DNA of 64,000 nt from Ascarosepion bandense (Eukaryota; Mollusca; Cephalopoda; Sepiida; Sepiidae), in NCBI GenBank assembly GCA_037127315.1, contig JBBBDQ010001271.1, positions 496,001-560,000 of the forward strand, read 5' to 3'. Below the pieces are notes generated by a model, which searched no databases, had not been told where the DNA came from, and saw nothing but the letters and a program-made list of their open reading frames with translations. A program made the position numbers and the translations under genes. Below, in pieces: positions 34,865 through 45,524 of this stretch (its first letter is position 1; the number at the start of each line of letters is the position of its first letter).

Positions 34865-36080
34865 AATAGTTAAAAAACTTATCTCCTGGCTTAAAGTTTT
34901 TCACCTTTGATCCGCTCTTCGGGTTGGAGTTAGATAAAACAGTTGAAGTTACCACTTTTTTTTTTAGATTACATTCCAAAAAAAAAACAAAAAAAAACGG
35001 TGATACTCCGGTGAACTTATTTGTCTGCTTCCTTGAACACTTAAAATCTTAACCCTTTCAAATATAGGTCCGTCATTATCTATCCTTCGAATCCTCGTAA
35101 TTCTCACGTCTTTCCTCTTTCACTCTTATCACACCCGATTCATAATAACAAGTAATCACTTTCCAGTCGTTGTTGAACTTCATTATAAATATTAACGTTG
35201 TGTGTAAAATTATTTTTATGGGTATGTTTTTTCATATTAAAGTAATTTATTCAGAGAAATGAACATTATCATTTTTTAAGTCGGCCTGGTGGCGCAGAAT
35301 GCAGAGAGGAGACTTACCCCTAAAGCTGAACCAAGCCTTGAAAGCTTTGACAAGCTGATAATAAGAAACTAGCAACTGAGGTGTCATTATTCAGGATTTA
35401 TCTTATATAAGCTTGAAAACCAGGAATGACAATCGTCTTTTCCGACAAACGACGAACACAAAACATGTATATGTAAAAATATCAACTAATATTTTTATTC
35501 TTCGTCGATGACGGTTTTGTGGAGTGGTATCCAAAGAAAATCACACACATGCAACGGAGCTGTCGGTAGACGTAGATTTGCGGGAGTTGTCTTCTCTTCT
35601 CTCTTCTCTGCATTTTCTCTATGTTCTGATTTCGGTCCGAAAACCCCAAACTTATATAAGATGAAATTTCCACACATTTTTGCTTTCTAGGGTTTCCGCT
35701 TAATTGTGTCATCTATGGCCTGGTTTATCTGTCAATCATTTTCGCCGACTATTGCCTTTGAGGCCGGCTGCCTTTGATATCACTCACACTTTTGTTGGTT
35801 ACTGTTTATATTTTCTGCCTTTGATGTTGATCATAGTTTTGTTGGTCATTGCTTTTGATGTCAATCATATTTCTGTAGGGTCACAGAAACATGTTACATT
35901 TATACTAAATATTGCTTTTGTAAATAAAATGAATTTCCCGTTAATATTTCTGTTTGTGCTCATGTGAACCTCAAATACATTCGACACCAACAGTGACCCA
36001 CAAGGAAGAAAAGGTTGGGAAACAAAAGCCGGTATGCAGATTTAGTTGTTATTTATATTTTATATTTTTGGTTGCGCATT
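34865..36080. other. Unassigned, with weak ~50-bp repeat
   Basis: Three degenerate repeats of GCCTTTGATRT..ATCA..TTTTGTTGGT occupy about 35747-35882. A tRNA-like GGCCTGGTGGCGCAGAATGC at 35283-35302 has no matching B box. No gene is recognised. Confidence 0.4.
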
Positions 36081-36084
36081 ACTA

Positions 36085-36350
36085 ACGATGAGCGTTGCGG
36101 TGCAATAGATATCTGAATGAAAAACTGGAGAACCGAGTTCGAATTCCACTCGAAAATGTTGCATTTACTTACGCACAAATACCCTTGGGAATGGTCTTGA
36201 TCGATCACTTCTCCCTTCAGCTATGGGTTGAATAAGATGACAAGTCGTGTTCTATGGCCTTGGTTGCCAACCAGTCTACCATCGAAAGTAATGGCAACCT
36301 ACTGCGGGAAAATTTTCTGCCTGGTCAGCATGCATCACATATGGGAATTA
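36085..36350 (+). mobile_element. Family 1 SINE, 3'-shortened
   Basis: Head GAGCGTTGCGGTGCAATAGA, B box GAGTTCGAATTCCAC and body GTTCTATGGCCTTGGTTGCC. The end after CTGCCTGGTCAG is divergent. Confidence 0.8.
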
Positions 36351-36524
36351 CTAACCAACTTTGGGTTTCTTCGTTTTCCATTTTTTGTTACATTTTACAT
36401 TTTTTAAAGATAAAAAGCAAAATTCCCTCTCTTTGCAAATACATCGACATATTCCTAGTCAATTTCCATCAAAACTGCCATTAAATTTTGCAACCCCAAC
36501 AATTATATGCTTCTTAATGTAATG

Positions 36525-36965
36525 TTAATTTTATATATATATATATATATATTGTTTATATTACATACATAATAGCATCATCCACATACAAAAAAGATTA
36601 AAATTAATAGGAGCATTTCTAATAAAAAGAGAAATCCTACACTTAATAACATCAATTATAAACATGGTAACAATGTGCTAACCGTGTTTGGAACTTAACA
36701 CACACACGACACTATGTAAAAACCTCACACATGTTTATTTACAAGTAAAACAAAATTAATTCTGGATAACGGCTAAAAGTGTAGCCAAAAGCGCTCGAAA
36801 GTAGAAAACCTTTGGATAATTCTTATACAATTTGAGTTATGAAAAGAAAAAATTCATAAGAACACATAAAAATTATATAAAAAACTTAATCACAATATTT
36901 TGTTTGTCATTTTTAATGAAACCTGCATAAAAGGAGATTTTTGCCCATATTGGGGAAAATGTATG
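36525..36965 (+). mobile_element. PLE tail-to-head junction fragment
   Basis: A (TA)n tract (36533-36552) is followed by a GIY-YIG-type C-terminal tail (ATAAAAAGAGAAATCC, NNINYKHGNNVLTVFG with one frameshift). About 100 nt later comes a hammerhead-like hairpin (ACGGCTAAAAGTGTAGCC, AAAAGCGCTCG) and the decayed ORF start. It aligns with 55.2-55.6k. Confidence 0.55.
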
Positions 36966-36969
36966 ACAA

Positions 36970-37858
36970 AGTGGAAAAATTTTACTTGTGGTGTGTTTGG
37001 TTCTTCAAGAGTAATTGGACTAAATTTGTTATACGACTACACGGGCGCGCAAACGAGGGACGCTGGTAATTAAAATAAAGAAAGGTAACTTTAAAAGTAA
37101 CAGGATACCTATACTACAGGGCGGGCATGTTTACTTGATGACATTATTATTATATTTCCAGTTACGCGATACTAGTATTAACAATATAAATATTAATGCG
37201 CTGCCGTAGCACGTGTAGTCAAAAATGGCCAAGTTACATGGCAATAATAAATAGTCATTTAATATAACGAAAACAAGTACAATACATTAAGAATGTTTAA
37301 GTATGTCCCAAAACAAGAAGAATGCTCATGTTGTCCAAATGGACGAGAATATTATTAGCAAAACTAGATAAAAATGACATACCGTTATGCCAGCAATTGC
37401 TCCTCGTGATTACCCACACTAAATCCAGGAAGGGAACTGACCCCAGATTAAAAAGAGTTCCTAAAAAGGGAAGACAACTGTTGTTCTCCTAAAGGGAAGA
37501 CAACTATTGTCTCCCTACAGTATCTTTGACCAAATCTAAAGAATATGGATAGAATATTCCATTCGACACTATACAGTTGGATTTGAATTTCTGGGTAGGT
37601 CAAGGTACCACTCCCACTAACACAACGGGAGAGGTAACTTGAAAATGTTTATAATACTTCCCTGCCACTTTGTGGCGGGTGCATGAGACCAATTCAGATT
37701 AGCTTAGACATGCTGTGAACAGTTAGGATATGATAAGGCATGGTTTCTACCCAGTTACTGCGTGGACGAGCCCCGGGGTAATGTTTGACTATTTTAAAAA
37801 CCGACCTTGTGTCACATCTGGCTCCAGCGGGGGAGCAGAGTAAATAAAATATACTTAC
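36970..37858. other. No recognised gene
   Basis: Less AT-rich than its surroundings, with no repeat match in the window. It is immediately downstream of the last coding exon of the WAP gene and may hold 3' UTR exons that I cannot define. Confidence 0.35.
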
Positions 37859-37942
37859 ATAGAATGGCAGTTTATGTAAACTTGAACTATTACACTGGTG
37901 GTTGGCAGCTAAGAGAACAAGCAGTCGGGCAACATTTCAAAT
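37859..37942 (-). CDS. WAP-domain gene, last coding exon
   Basis: An acceptor (TTTATTTTTCAG) precedes 84 nt and a GTAAGT donor. Phase 1 reading gives LKCCPTACSLSCQPPV and then TAA at 37892-37890. This supplies cysteines 5-8 of a whey-acidic-protein (four-disulfide core) domain: the CC pair, then C-x3-C. The first two bases complete a GAT (Asp) codon with the previous exon. WAP domains are small secreted folds, often protease inhibitors or antimicrobials; the function here is not shown. A donor after the stop implies a spliced 3' UTR or alternative endings. Confidence 0.75.
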
Positions 37943-38395
37943 CTGAAAAATAAATTACTCATCGGTCATATCGATACAATTAGTCCGTTTTATGTAAGTC
38001 AATTTCCTTCCATAAAATAAATATGTAGTAATTGATGTTGGTAAAAATTTAAGGATATACTTATATGATGAATATATTGTGTGATTTCTGGTTTATATAT
38101 CCAAAATATGTAAAAGAAATATTGTTAATAATAGTGTTTTGGCGTGAGTGCTCGGTTTTATGACACTAAGCGCAAAGTAAGATTCTACATTAAATAAATC
38201 CAAACTTTAAGGGCTAAAGAAATAAATATCGACTCCTATTGTGGGTTACTCCCGCATAGCTTCGCTAGTTTCCCTAAAAAAGCCTTAGAGAGCGCCGTCA
38301 AGCAGCTTTAAAAACGTGATACTTACTGGGTTCATTCTCTTGTCTCCACATGCGGATCTCTTCCCCGGCATCGCCTTAGTGACTAAACTTTATTT

Positions 38396-38396
<1 letters not shown>

Positions 38397-38428
<32 letters not shown>
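38397..38428. repeat. (CA)n microsatellite
   Basis: About 16 CA dinucleotides, followed by two copies of GATACATCACCCACACAG. Confidence 0.9.
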
Positions 38429-38430
<2 letters not shown>

Positions 38431-38675
38431 TACATCACCCACACAGACACAGATACATCACCCACACAGTTCATAAATTTGAATGCCTTCTTTTGTTTGC
38501 ATACGAGCGTTTTTACTCTCTGTCTTGATTGATTTCTTTTTGCAGCTTAAGCTTTTTAATATTATTTAAAGACGAAACATATTTTTGGATTATAAGCATT
38601 TTTTAAGATAATAATAATTTTCTGTTAGATGTCTTATTTAACTCACGGTGGAGAAGCGAAGAGATGTTTCACACC

Positions 38676-38780
38676 TTTACCAATGGATTTTGCACGTAAG
38701 TAAATATAACGAAGTCGACTAGAATTCGAATTTGGCTCTCCAGATTCTTATTCCGAGCCTTTATTCATTACATCCAAACT
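38676..38780 (-). mobile_element. Family 1 SINE, head fragment
   Basis: The minus strand reads the eroded A-box region, GAGCCAAATTCGAATTCTAG and TTACTTACGTGCAAAATCCA. Only the 5' third remains. Confidence 0.65.
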
Positions 38781-38789
38781 TACAGCACC

Positions 38790-39050
38790 TGGTATTCCCG
38801 AGATGTAACCATACATTTTATACTAACAGTTTCTTTTCTCCTGCTACTCACTTGTGGAACTCTCATACGGTTTTTATCCCAGCTAAGTTTGATCTTAAAA
38901 CCCATTTAAATGTTATGTCAATCATTATCTTCCGTCTTTCTATTCTGTTATTGTTCCCTAATATTTTTCTGATATTTTTTCACGCCAAGTAACTCCAATG
39001 TGTGTTAGTGACTGTGTTGCTTTTCTTGGGGTAAAAAGATAAAGAAAACG
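38790..39050 (+). mobile_element. Jockey/CR1-like LINE 3' end, diverged
   Basis: Coding traces (CNHTFYTNSFFSPATHLWN) match the C-terminus at 52.5k (CNRKFYSNTFFSRASRLWN). The 3' UTR is recognisable (AGTGACTGTGTTGCTTTTCT, TGGGGTAAAAAG). It abuts the SINE fragment. Confidence 0.65.
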
Positions 39051-39294
39051 TTGACTTTAAATATTGATACATTCATATACACGCATATGTACACTGATGC
39101 CATAAATAAACACGTGACGTCAACACAACCAATAAAACCTAAACAAACATAATTCAAAAATATTACTCTACGTTATTCTCGAGTAAAATAGTTTTGATGA
39201 TGCTAGATAAATAATGCAACATGCTGAATTTATTTTTTAAAATTCTTTTTTTATATATTTAGATACACATTTTTATGTAAAAAAAATTACTTAC

Positions 39295-39378
39295 CACCCA
39301 TACAATCTCCATCGGCTGAGCATAAAGGCTTGCACAACGGGGATTGCGAAGACATTGTGAATAAACACTTTTCAGTTC
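39295..39378 (-). CDS. WAP-domain gene exon (first half of WAP domain)
   Basis: An acceptor (TTTCTTTGCTTTTATCAG) precedes 84 nt and GTAAGTAA. Phase 1-1 reading begins TEKCLFTMSSQSPLC and ends KPLCSADGDCMG. It supplies WAP cysteines 1-4; joined to the next exon the spacing is C-x3-C-x5-C-x5-CC-x3-C-x3-C, the family's usual pattern. The 'DGDC' turn is typical of WAP domains. The intron to the last exon is about 1.35 kb. Confidence 0.8.
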
Positions 39379-39479
39379 CTGATAAAAGCAAAGAAAGATA
39401 AACTTAATAATGGCTACATTCAAGGCAGTCTCTCATAATATTAAATTATTCTATAAAAGTAATCTACTTAACCAATTTT

Positions 39480-41660
39480 AAACATTTTAGGTATATTCAA
39501 AACAAGATGGTCAAACAATGGAGGCTTTATCAGGGACGACCACAGAAGTATATAGGCAGGAGGTGAAAATAATGAAAAAAAGAGTCGGCATTATACTGGT
39601 TAAAGACACAAGTAAAGGCAATATGAGATACTCCAGATATCAGAAATAATTCTAGTAGTTAAACGGAAAGGGAGGTCTCTCAATATATGCGCCGGCAACA
39701 CAAAGTACAGAAGAAATAGAATCCTTCTACTTTATGCTAGACAACGCCAAGGACATCAAAATCATCATGGGAGATCTGAATGCCAAACTTGGCCAAGAGA
39801 GAAAAGGTGAATTTTGAACTTGGACACCACAATAGCCGTGGCGAGAAGAAAAACGTCGGAAGTAAAACGAGTGGATCACTGAAAGGATTCTTGACATGAT
39901 GCAAAACAGACAGAAAACGATGCCAATATATGGAAAGGAATACAAGAGACTACAAAAGGAATTAAGGAGCAAATGCAGACAGGTATAAAGAAAATTGGCA
40001 CAACGACAAATGCGTCGAAGTAGAGAGAGTACAACAAATAACGGAAATATGCATAAAAAATAAAGGAACTAACAGCAACAGGATGTTTAAAAGCAAAGGA
40101 AGACACACTAAGTTTAGAAAAAGAAACAGTATTTCAGAGATGAGACGAGTACATCGGAGATCTCTTCTATGACAAGAGAGAGAACCAACATTGCACAAAA
40201 ATACGGATAGACCAGAAATATTAAAAGCTGAAGTGGAATCTGTAATGGTCAAATTGAAGGGAAACAAAAAAGCAGGATCAGACGGGGTTGTAATAGAGAT
40301 GATGATGTCCTTAGAAAGCTTTAGTGTAGACAGGCTCACAGAAATATTAAACGAAATCTATAACAGTGGTAATATACCGGAGAACCTAAGCAGATCAATT
40401 TTCATAGCATTACCTAGGAAGCCAGGTGCAAAGGAATGTGAACTCCACCGAACAATCATTTTAATGAGTCACACAACAAAACTCATCATTCGGATTCTGA
40501 TGAACAGTGCGCACAGCAGAATCGACCCAGAAATATGACAAGAACAGTGTGGCGTCGTTAAAGATACCGGAAAGAGGAATGCGATGCACATGCTCAGAAT
40601 GCTATCTGAAAGAGCAATACAAATGCAGAAGGACCGTTATATGTCCTTCATAGACTACACAAAGGCGTTCGACAAAGTATGCCACAAGAACAGTATGCCA
40701 CAAAAACAGTTTTGAGAGGAAGCGATCTCAGCAGGTATACAAAAATAGAAAGGGGCGTAAGATAAGCATGTGTTTTCTCACCCGAACTATTCAACCTGTA
40801 CGACGAAGCAATTATGAGAGAAATAAAAACCTGACCATGATTCGTCATTAAATGGTATAATCTCAATAATATAAGATACACATTGCTGATAGCAGATACG
40901 GAAAGACAAATACAGTACCTACTACAGAAGGTAGAAAAAGAAAGCGAGAATAAAGGACTGAGGATAAATTTTAAAAAAAACTAAATGAATGGTTATCAGC
41001 TAAAATAAGAGCACAATATATCAGCTACAAATCGGGAACTAAACTGAAACAAGAAAAAATTTAAATATCTGAGAAGTGTTCTGACAGATGATTGAAAGTG
41101 CGACATGGAGATCCAGAGATGCATTGACATGGCTAAGGATTCATTTCAGAATCTAATCAGAGACAATAAAATCTCATTGGGAACAAAGAAAAGAGTGCTG
41201 GATTGCTATGTGATATCTGTCCTTCTCTATGGAAGTGAATGTTGAACGTTCTCCTCAATGATGATGGAGAAACTTGAGGCAGCAGCACAAATGTGGTTCT
41301 ACAGAAGGATACTGAGGATACCATGGACGAAACACGTGAGCAACGATGAGGTGCTGGATAAAATACAAACGGGAAGAAAACTCACACTTAACATGAGAAA
41401 AAGACAGATGAGGTTCCTGGGACAAGTAATGAGGAAGGAGGACCTGGAAAATTTAATACTCACAGGACATATTGAAGGAAAGCGAGACAGGAGAAAGCAG
41501 CGCGAAACCTACTTGACAGGTCTGAGCAAATAGATGACGGAGCGGGGTTAGGAAAATATACCAAGATAAAATATATTGAGAGCGAAATGAGACAGAGCGA
41601 CAAAAAGAGACAAGTGGAAGTCCATAATCGCCTACGTTCTGAAGAGACACGGCACATGGA
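39480..41660 (+). mobile_element. RTE-like LINE (copy E) with endonuclease remnant
   Basis: The order is endonuclease region (KDIKIIMGDLNAKLGQER), linker (RILDMMQNRQKTMPIYG), RT (RPEILKAEVESVMVKLK; RSIFIALPRKPGAKECELHR; FIDYTKAFDKVCHK), a catalytic box with YADD deleted (NNIRYT then LLIADTERQ), and the C-terminus (TKHVSNDEVLDKIQTGR; LTGHIEGKRDRRKQRETYL). The 3' end is GAAGAGACACGGCACATGGA. It lies in an intron of the WAP gene on the opposite strand. Confidence 0.85.
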
Positions 41661-41664
41661 GAAT

Positions 41665-42160
41665 AATAAGTGCTAATAAATATTACTATGTGTATATATA
41701 TACACACTTTAAAATTATTTTTCTTATATATATATATATATATATATAGTATCATTGATAATTTGTAAAGTTAATTCCACGGGTGATCGTGATCCGATTA
41801 GAACTAAGTGTTAGAATTTAACAGAGTATTATAATGAAAATAAATTAGACGCGTTTATAAATACATTGGTAATAATTTATTTCGATTTACATTTCGATTT
41901 TACAAATCCGATCCTCAGACCAAACTTTTTCTCAAAAATGGATGGGTTAGATTTATCCAGACGAAAGGAATCGTGAGGGAACAGAGAAAGAAAAAAACAT
42001 TTTATCGATATATATATACACATGCACACATATATATACATACTTACATATCCACAACCACGTATAAATATATATACGCATACATATAATTTTGGTCTGA
42101 AGAGCGGATTTGTAAAATTTCCGCGAAATAAACTATTACCAGCGGCGTCCAATGTATTTT

Positions 42161-42206
<46 letters not shown>

Positions 42207-42296
42207 TTAAGGTATGTTATTTTTATGATTAAAGACTCAATATTAGTGATATAGTGCATGTAAATATAAAAGTGGCCACTGAGGTAAACACCTAAT
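41665..42296. repeat. Microsatellite-rich stretch
   Basis: (TA)n at 41728-41749 and 42163-42203. Bases 41877-42130 hold a small inverted pair (CCGATCCTCAGACCAAA / TTTGGTCTGAAGAGCGG) around a degenerate TA/CA region. Confidence 0.6.
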
Positions 42297-42341
42297 TGCG
42301 ACAGTCTGTTTGATGCTTGAACGCAATCTTCAGGACACGCT
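42297..42341 (-). ncRNA. Decayed hammerhead-like motif
   Basis: The minus strand reads TGTC, CTGAAGA (42333-42327), a TGC...GCA hairpin, CAAA in place of GAAA (42312-42309), CA-GAC-TG as stem III and TC (42301-42300). The loss of G12 would be expected to destroy cleavage. It aligns with 48890-48921, including TTTTATATTTACAT further downstream, so both are ends of one PLE family. Confidence 0.45.
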
Positions 42342-42421
42342 GATGGTCCGAAGTTCATCCATCGCCCTTGAATACATAAATATTAAACTTAATAAAAAGC
42401 TGAAAATAGTAGAACCGAAGT

Positions 42422-42728
42422 CAGTCAGTTAAGTGCCATATAGTGCAACACGCTTGAGCGATCATGTCTCGAAAGAGACATGACTGACTGGGCAGAAGAT
42501 TATCCCGCAGTAGGTTGCCATTGCTTTCTGCGGTAGACTGGTTGCCAGCCAAGGCTATAGAACCTAATCTGTCCTGTTATTTAACGCATAACTGGAAGGA
42601 AGATACGGGCTGATACCTTTCCCAAGGGTATTTGCGCGTAAGTGAATGCAATGAATTCAACTGGAATTCGAACTCGGCTCCCCGATTTTTCGTTCCGAGT
42701 CGATATCCACTGCACCATAACGCACATC
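42422..42728 (-). mobile_element. Full-length family 1 SINE
   Basis: The minus strand has GATGTGCGTTATGGTGCAGT, B box GAGTTCGAATTCCAGT, AAATACCCTTGGGAAAGGTA and the complete body. It lies within an intron of the WAP gene. Confidence 0.9.
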
Positions 42729-42975
42729 CGAAGAACTGAAGAGTAAGCCTTAAGCAACTGGAATTCTGCAATAGTCCAGGAACCGATTTTTACTTTCAAA
42801 TTTAGGAATTGAGGTTTTTTTTCTTTCCATACTCGTTTTTCTCCGCCTAAGACTGCTATTATTCAACTTCTGCAACCCACTTGGACAATGTTACAAGTTT
42901 TGATCTTTTTTTCATATTTTCGAAAAACCGATTTTTTGCGCATAAAAAGAAACGAAAAGAGCAGAAAAATCTTAC

Positions 42976-43044
42976 CAAACAAACGGCCATGCTTGCAAGC
43001 TTTATCACAGAAGCTTTTATCCAGTGTGTTGCCAGTAGGACAAG
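42976..43044 (-). CDS. WAP-domain gene exon with Cys-x3-Cys
   Basis: An acceptor (TTTGTTTATTCTTCACAG) precedes 69 nt and a GTAAGA donor. Phase 1-1 reading is CPTGNTLDKSFCDKACKHGR followed by LF. It carries a C-x3-C pair (CDKAC) like the upstream mini-exons and leads directly into the WAP exon. The same frame is closed by stops on both intron sides. Confidence 0.75.
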
Positions 43045-43269
43045 CTGTGAAGAATAAACAAACCTATTAATCTTCAAAATTTAAACAAATGTTTCTTTTT
43101 TTTTTTTACATTAGAAAAAACGAGTTATTCTGACAGAGTTTCAGTGTTCCTTTCCAATTTACTTTCTGTAAATGTTATAAATATCTTAGATTAGTTTACT
43201 AAAACGATGTATCTATATGTACTTTGAACATTTTATAAACATAGAATCGTTTTGCGTGCAAAAACATGA

Positions 43270-43562
43270 GCTTGACCCAGCCTTAACCTGAGTCTACGAG
43301 ATATTTTTGGCTGAGAATAAGGGCTCAGAATCCCCACATTAATTGTCATTGTGTCGCATCAGCTTTGGTGGGAATTCTCACTCTTGATCAGCTCTCTGAT
43401 TCCGATCAGAGAGTTACATAAACGATGTTCCGCCGAATAGTAGAATCACGTTTGGCCGAGAAAACCAGATCCCGCCCCACCCTTAAGCTTGGATACAGAA
43501 TATTTTTGGCCAAGCTTAAGGACTCAGGATCCCCACGTACATCCGTCTTGGTGGTATTGTGG
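43270..43562. repeat. Degenerate ~210-bp tandem repeat
   Basis: Two diverged copies share ATATTTTTGGC, AAGG.CTCAG.ATCCCCAC and a CC.ACCCTTAA.CT segment. No coding sense. Confidence 0.5.
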
Positions 43563-44125
43563 TAAATACAGTAGTTGATTTGTTTAAGTTTTGCCTTTGT
43601 ATATATTATTTTTTTTATTGAATCACTTCTTTGTTTTCCCTACCTCGTCTTTTCTTTCTTTGATTCCTTATCAAATTACGGCCTTTTTAATTCTCGGTTA
43701 TTTTGAACAAAAACAACATTACAACAGTTAGTTGGTTAACGCGTACGATATGACTCAGATAAAAAAAATGGGTCATTCCTGTTTGAAAATCGAAGATAGA
43801 CGGAAGCAAAGATATATCAAAGGAACTGTTCGATTTTAGGGAAAGAAAGAAACAGAGGCGATAAAGTCCACGTGTGTTTAACGCCTACTTATGTGAAATT
43901 GATAACCTTGTAAATTTAAATCTTTTCATCTGTACCCTCTTACTTTTGTAAACAGTGACACTGTGGTGAATACGGAATTAAAAGTAACTATATTCACTTC
44001 ACCTTTTACAAATTTCGCAATCCAGTGTGAAATCTAATTTTGACCAAAAAGAAAAAGTAGTGACTCCGTACTAAAGGAAAAAGACGAGCCAAATATCACG
44101 ATCCGCTGTTAAATTAATTTTCTAA

Positions 44126-44226
44126 CCAATGAAAGGAAGCGATTTACAAAACTTGAGAGAAATTCACGAGCCAGTGCCAAAAAGTCTTTTGCTATAAAAA
44201 TAGAGAAAGAAAGTCGAATCAGTCAG
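44126..44226 (+). promoter_or_regulatory. CCAAT/TATA promoter-like block
   Basis: CCAAT (44126-44130), TATAAAAA 67 bp later (44193-44200) and TCAGTCAG 26 bp further on form core-promoter spacing. Nearly the same order and spacing is kept at 50865-50960. No long ORF follows (MEARSDTAKM then stop). It may belong to an LTR-like element. Confidence 0.4.
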
Positions 44227-44749
44227 AGAGATGGAAGCGAGATCAGACACCGCCAAGATGTGACAAAAAAGATTTCCAGGCAATGAACCAGACATAAATT
44301 TCTTTTGTGTGGTATTTTCCTTTATCTCTTCTTCTTCCTCCTCACCATTCTCGCCATCAACAAGGAAGAAAAAGACTCAACAACAACAATATGACTCCTA
44401 AAACTAACGTCGATAAGTACAAATTTCCTTTATTGCTTTACCTTCCTCTGCACTTTCTTGCCGGTAATAAAAAGAAAGAAAAAACAGACTTTATCATTAC
44501 CCAGTTAATCCGTGCACACACATTTTTTGAACATTTACAAATTTAATAATTTCACACTCTTTAAAATTGGATGCAATTTCTCTCGTCAAAATAAATTTTT
44601 ACCATGTTTTATCGACAAGAACTACTTGCAATATGGCTGGCTTCTATCCATTTCACAGTATCGTTTCAACCTTCATACTACTTCATTGGGGACCTCGCAA
44701 AAAAAAAAAAACGCAGTAGAAAAGCTCGCTCTACTTCAACTCGAGTATA

Positions 44750-44928
44750 GATATTTTCCTCATCCCCACGACTAGGACGTGGATGCGTCACAAGCTCGAG
44801 GTTTAATGTGGGGAGCCCGAACGCGTGCTGGCACGGGTCGCGCAGGTCCCGGTGTCTAACACCGGTCAACCCCTCTTGTGCAATGGAGTGGCACGCCCTC
44901 GGGACACTCTTCCCCAGATCCGGGCACC
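44750..44928. mobile_element. GC-rich 179-bp insertion with 14-bp duplication
   Basis: The direct repeat TCAACTCGAGTATA flanks it exactly (44736-44749 and 44929-44942). The insert is strikingly GC-rich and contains a perfect hairpin, CCGGTGTCTAACACCGG. It has no recognised A/B box. It could be a SINE or a retroposed structured RNA; the source was not recognised. Confidence 0.6.
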
Positions 44929-45524
44929 TCAACTCGAGTATATATTTATGATTGCTATCATAATGTTTTGTTGAAGTAGTTAAGCTGAAATTTTTGACGA
45001 GACAATATGGGAATATCCATAGGTAATTTATAGTCATTAAACTCGAATGGAAATCATTAACTTAAGAAGAATTATGATCAATCAGAAAATCCAAATTATA
45101 AACTGTGAAATTTTCACGGGTACTACTAGTTTCTACTATACTATGCAATTTGTTTTTCTTGCTTTAATTTTATGAATGACTTCATATTTTTGCTACGTCT
45201 TATCACAATATGTTTAGGTAAGTACCTCCACGTAATCTCCGAAAAAACAGCATAACATGATGTTAAAATGTAATAAAAACAAGGTTTTATCATCAAAATG
45301 CTATTATTAAGAGGAAAGATCAAATTTTGTTATTATTTTTTAAAATTTCTTAATCCTTTTTAATACGTTTAAAATTTCAGTTAAAATTTATTTTTTTCTT
45401 TAATCTGACTATTAAGCAAAACGTAATATTACGCAAGTCGCATTTTGGTGTTGAAAGACACATTAATTTTAAAATTCTTGCAAAAATCAACTAATTGTTT
45501 GATTTTAATGAAACTTTCAGGACC

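Larger units (their letters stand above)
43950..45520 (+). repeat. ~1.5-kb repeat R2, copy 1
   Basis: It matches 50790-52210 and 58650-60070. Shared parts include AATTTCGCAA.CCAGTGTGAAA (present here and in copy 3), TAACCAATG, GATGGAAGC, CACACACATTTTTTGAACAT and AACATGATGTTAAAATG. It may be a transposable element or a duplicated intron segment: copies 1 and 2 lie just upstream of exons 43044-42976 and 50606-50562. Confidence 0.55.

Noticed and set aside
35283..35302. tRNA-like GGCCTGGTGGCGCAGAATGC
   Set aside because: No B box at the expected distance and no cloverleaf; not a tRNA gene.
38319..38390. Possible non-coding exon on the minus strand with a GTAAGTATC donor
   Set aside because: It lies between two well-joined WAP exons; the acceptor follows a microsatellite and the frame would be broken.
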